A stretch of 64,000 bases of DNA, taken from DAOUKH01 sp965261455. GTDB taxonomy: Bacteria > Chloroflexota > Dehalococcoidia > SHYB01. A program made the position numbers and the translations under genes. Below the pieces are notes generated by a model. It did not search any database. It had not been told where the DNA came from and saw only the letters and a program-made list of their open reading frames with translations. Of this stretch, positions 63,558 to 64,000 are shown in pieces; positions within the stretch are counted from its first letter, which is position 1; each line of letters begins with the position of its first letter. The stretch lies in contig OZ253453.1 of NCBI GenBank assembly GCA_965261455.1, positions 2,604,001 to 2,668,000 of the forward strand, given 5' to 3'.

Positions 63558-63648
63558 GCCGCAACTCCTCCGGCCTCCAATCTTGCGACGGAAGGAAAAG
63601 GTGTGTCAACAGGAAAGCGCGGTCTCGCCGCCCGGTTTGGCGCCCCGT

Positions 63649-64000
63649 TTACCCCGCGAGGAGAGTTACTTTGATTGCGCCGGTCGTCTTGTCCAGGGCG
63701 GTCTGGAAGGCTTGGTGGATGGCGCGCAGGGGGTATTGGTGGGTCTGGAGGGGGGCGAGGTCGGGCTGGTAACGGGGCAGCAGGGAGACGGCGGCCGCGA
63801 ACTCGGAGCCGCGGCGGCTGGGGCCGTAGAGGACCGAGCCGAGCATCTCGACTTCTTTGACGACGAAGAGCAGGCCGTTGAGGGACACCTCGCCGGTGAA
63901 GACGCCGAGGACGATGACGCGCCCCGACTTGCGCACGGCCTTGACCGCCTGGCCGATGGTGTCGGCCTCGCCGCCGACGGTCTCGAAGACGACGTCGGGC
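63649..64000 (-). CDS. Zinc-type alcohol dehydrogenase / MDR family protein, C-terminal part
   Basis: Partial: the gene runs off the window end and only the C-terminal 116 codons are present. In frame the sequence reads PDVVFETVGGEADTIGQAVK, then AVRKSGRVIVLGVFTGEVSL, with the GSVLYGPSRRGSEFAAAVSLL helix and a C-terminal HQAFQTALDKTTGAIKVTL. These are typical of the Rossmann and C-terminal region of medium-chain dehydrogenases. The catalytic zinc ligands would lie in the missing N-terminus. Confidence 0.8.
   Translation of the reverse strand, partial: PDVVFETVGGEADTIGQAVKAVRKSGRVIVLGVFTGEVSLNGLLFVVKEVEMLGSVLYGPSRRGSEFAAAVSLLPRYQPDLAPLQTHQYPLRAIHQAFQTALDKTTGAIKVTLLAG

Overview
The window is a compact, GC-rich bacterial segment with no rRNA, tRNA or CRISPR visible. 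Three F420/FMN-type luciferase-like monooxygenases, two SDRs, two amidohydrolases plus a third as a remnant, a CaiB/BaiF CoA-transferase, a NIPSNAP-like protein and a crotonase sit beside gyrA, uvrA, gatC/gatA and an 11-subunit complex I operon. That catabolic mix resembles SAR202-type Chloroflexota (Dehalococcoidia-related). This is an inference from gene content, not a phylogenetic test.

Layout. 0-5 kb: a frameshifted amidohydrolase, a luciferase-like monooxygenase, two SDRs and an alpha/beta hydrolase. 5-19 kb: a DUF1015 protein, a MacB/FtsX-like ABC exporter (two permeases of about 1,120 residues and two ATPases, one with a C-terminal AbrB-like domain), then a TgpA-like transglutaminase and a DUF58 protein. 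19-28.5 kb: a C26 amidotransferase, gyrA with a strong terminator, flavin reductase, dtd, FmdB zinc ribbon, a SCO1664-family protein with a tiny Cys-rich neighbour, a macrodomain/GNAT pair, a two-domain CMD protein, a PurO-like IMP cyclohydrolase, and a coupled P-loop kinase-like/Nudix pair in less GC-rich DNA. 28.5-31.6 kb: CoA-transferase, NIPSNAP-like protein, luciferase-like monooxygenase. 32-34.5 kb: a DarT/DarG toxin-antitoxin pair and a SemiSWEET.

35-45.2 kb: complex I on the minus strand in the order nuoA-B-C-D-H-I-J-K-L-M-N with no nuoE/F/G, so the electron donor is not fixed by this locus. 45.3-50.6 kb: DUF3800 protein behind a consensus promoter that overlaps a three-way-junction palindrome, uvrA, a crotonase lacking both classic glutamates, and an amidohydrolase remnant. 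50.6-53.5 kb: a lipoprotein with 20 RCC1-like repeats. 53.5-64 kb: luciferase-like monooxygenase, McrB/McrC, gatC-gatA, an Lrp/AsnC-type regulator, an amidase with a GatC-like partner, an amidohydrolase and a truncated alcohol dehydrogenase.

Three themes cross the window. Defence or conflict modules (DarTG, McrBC, the kinase/Nudix pair, DUF3800) are inserted singly between core genes. A family of non-coding palindromic repeats with inverted arms recurs in at least five intergenic regions. Many genes have a -10 hexamer, often TGC-TACAAT or similar, 20-55 nt upstream of the start with no clear -35. Two genes appear to begin at non-standard codons (CTG for nuoM, ATC for the CoA-transferase) behind good ribosome-binding sites, and two genes carry single-base frameshifts that may be mutations or assembly errors.
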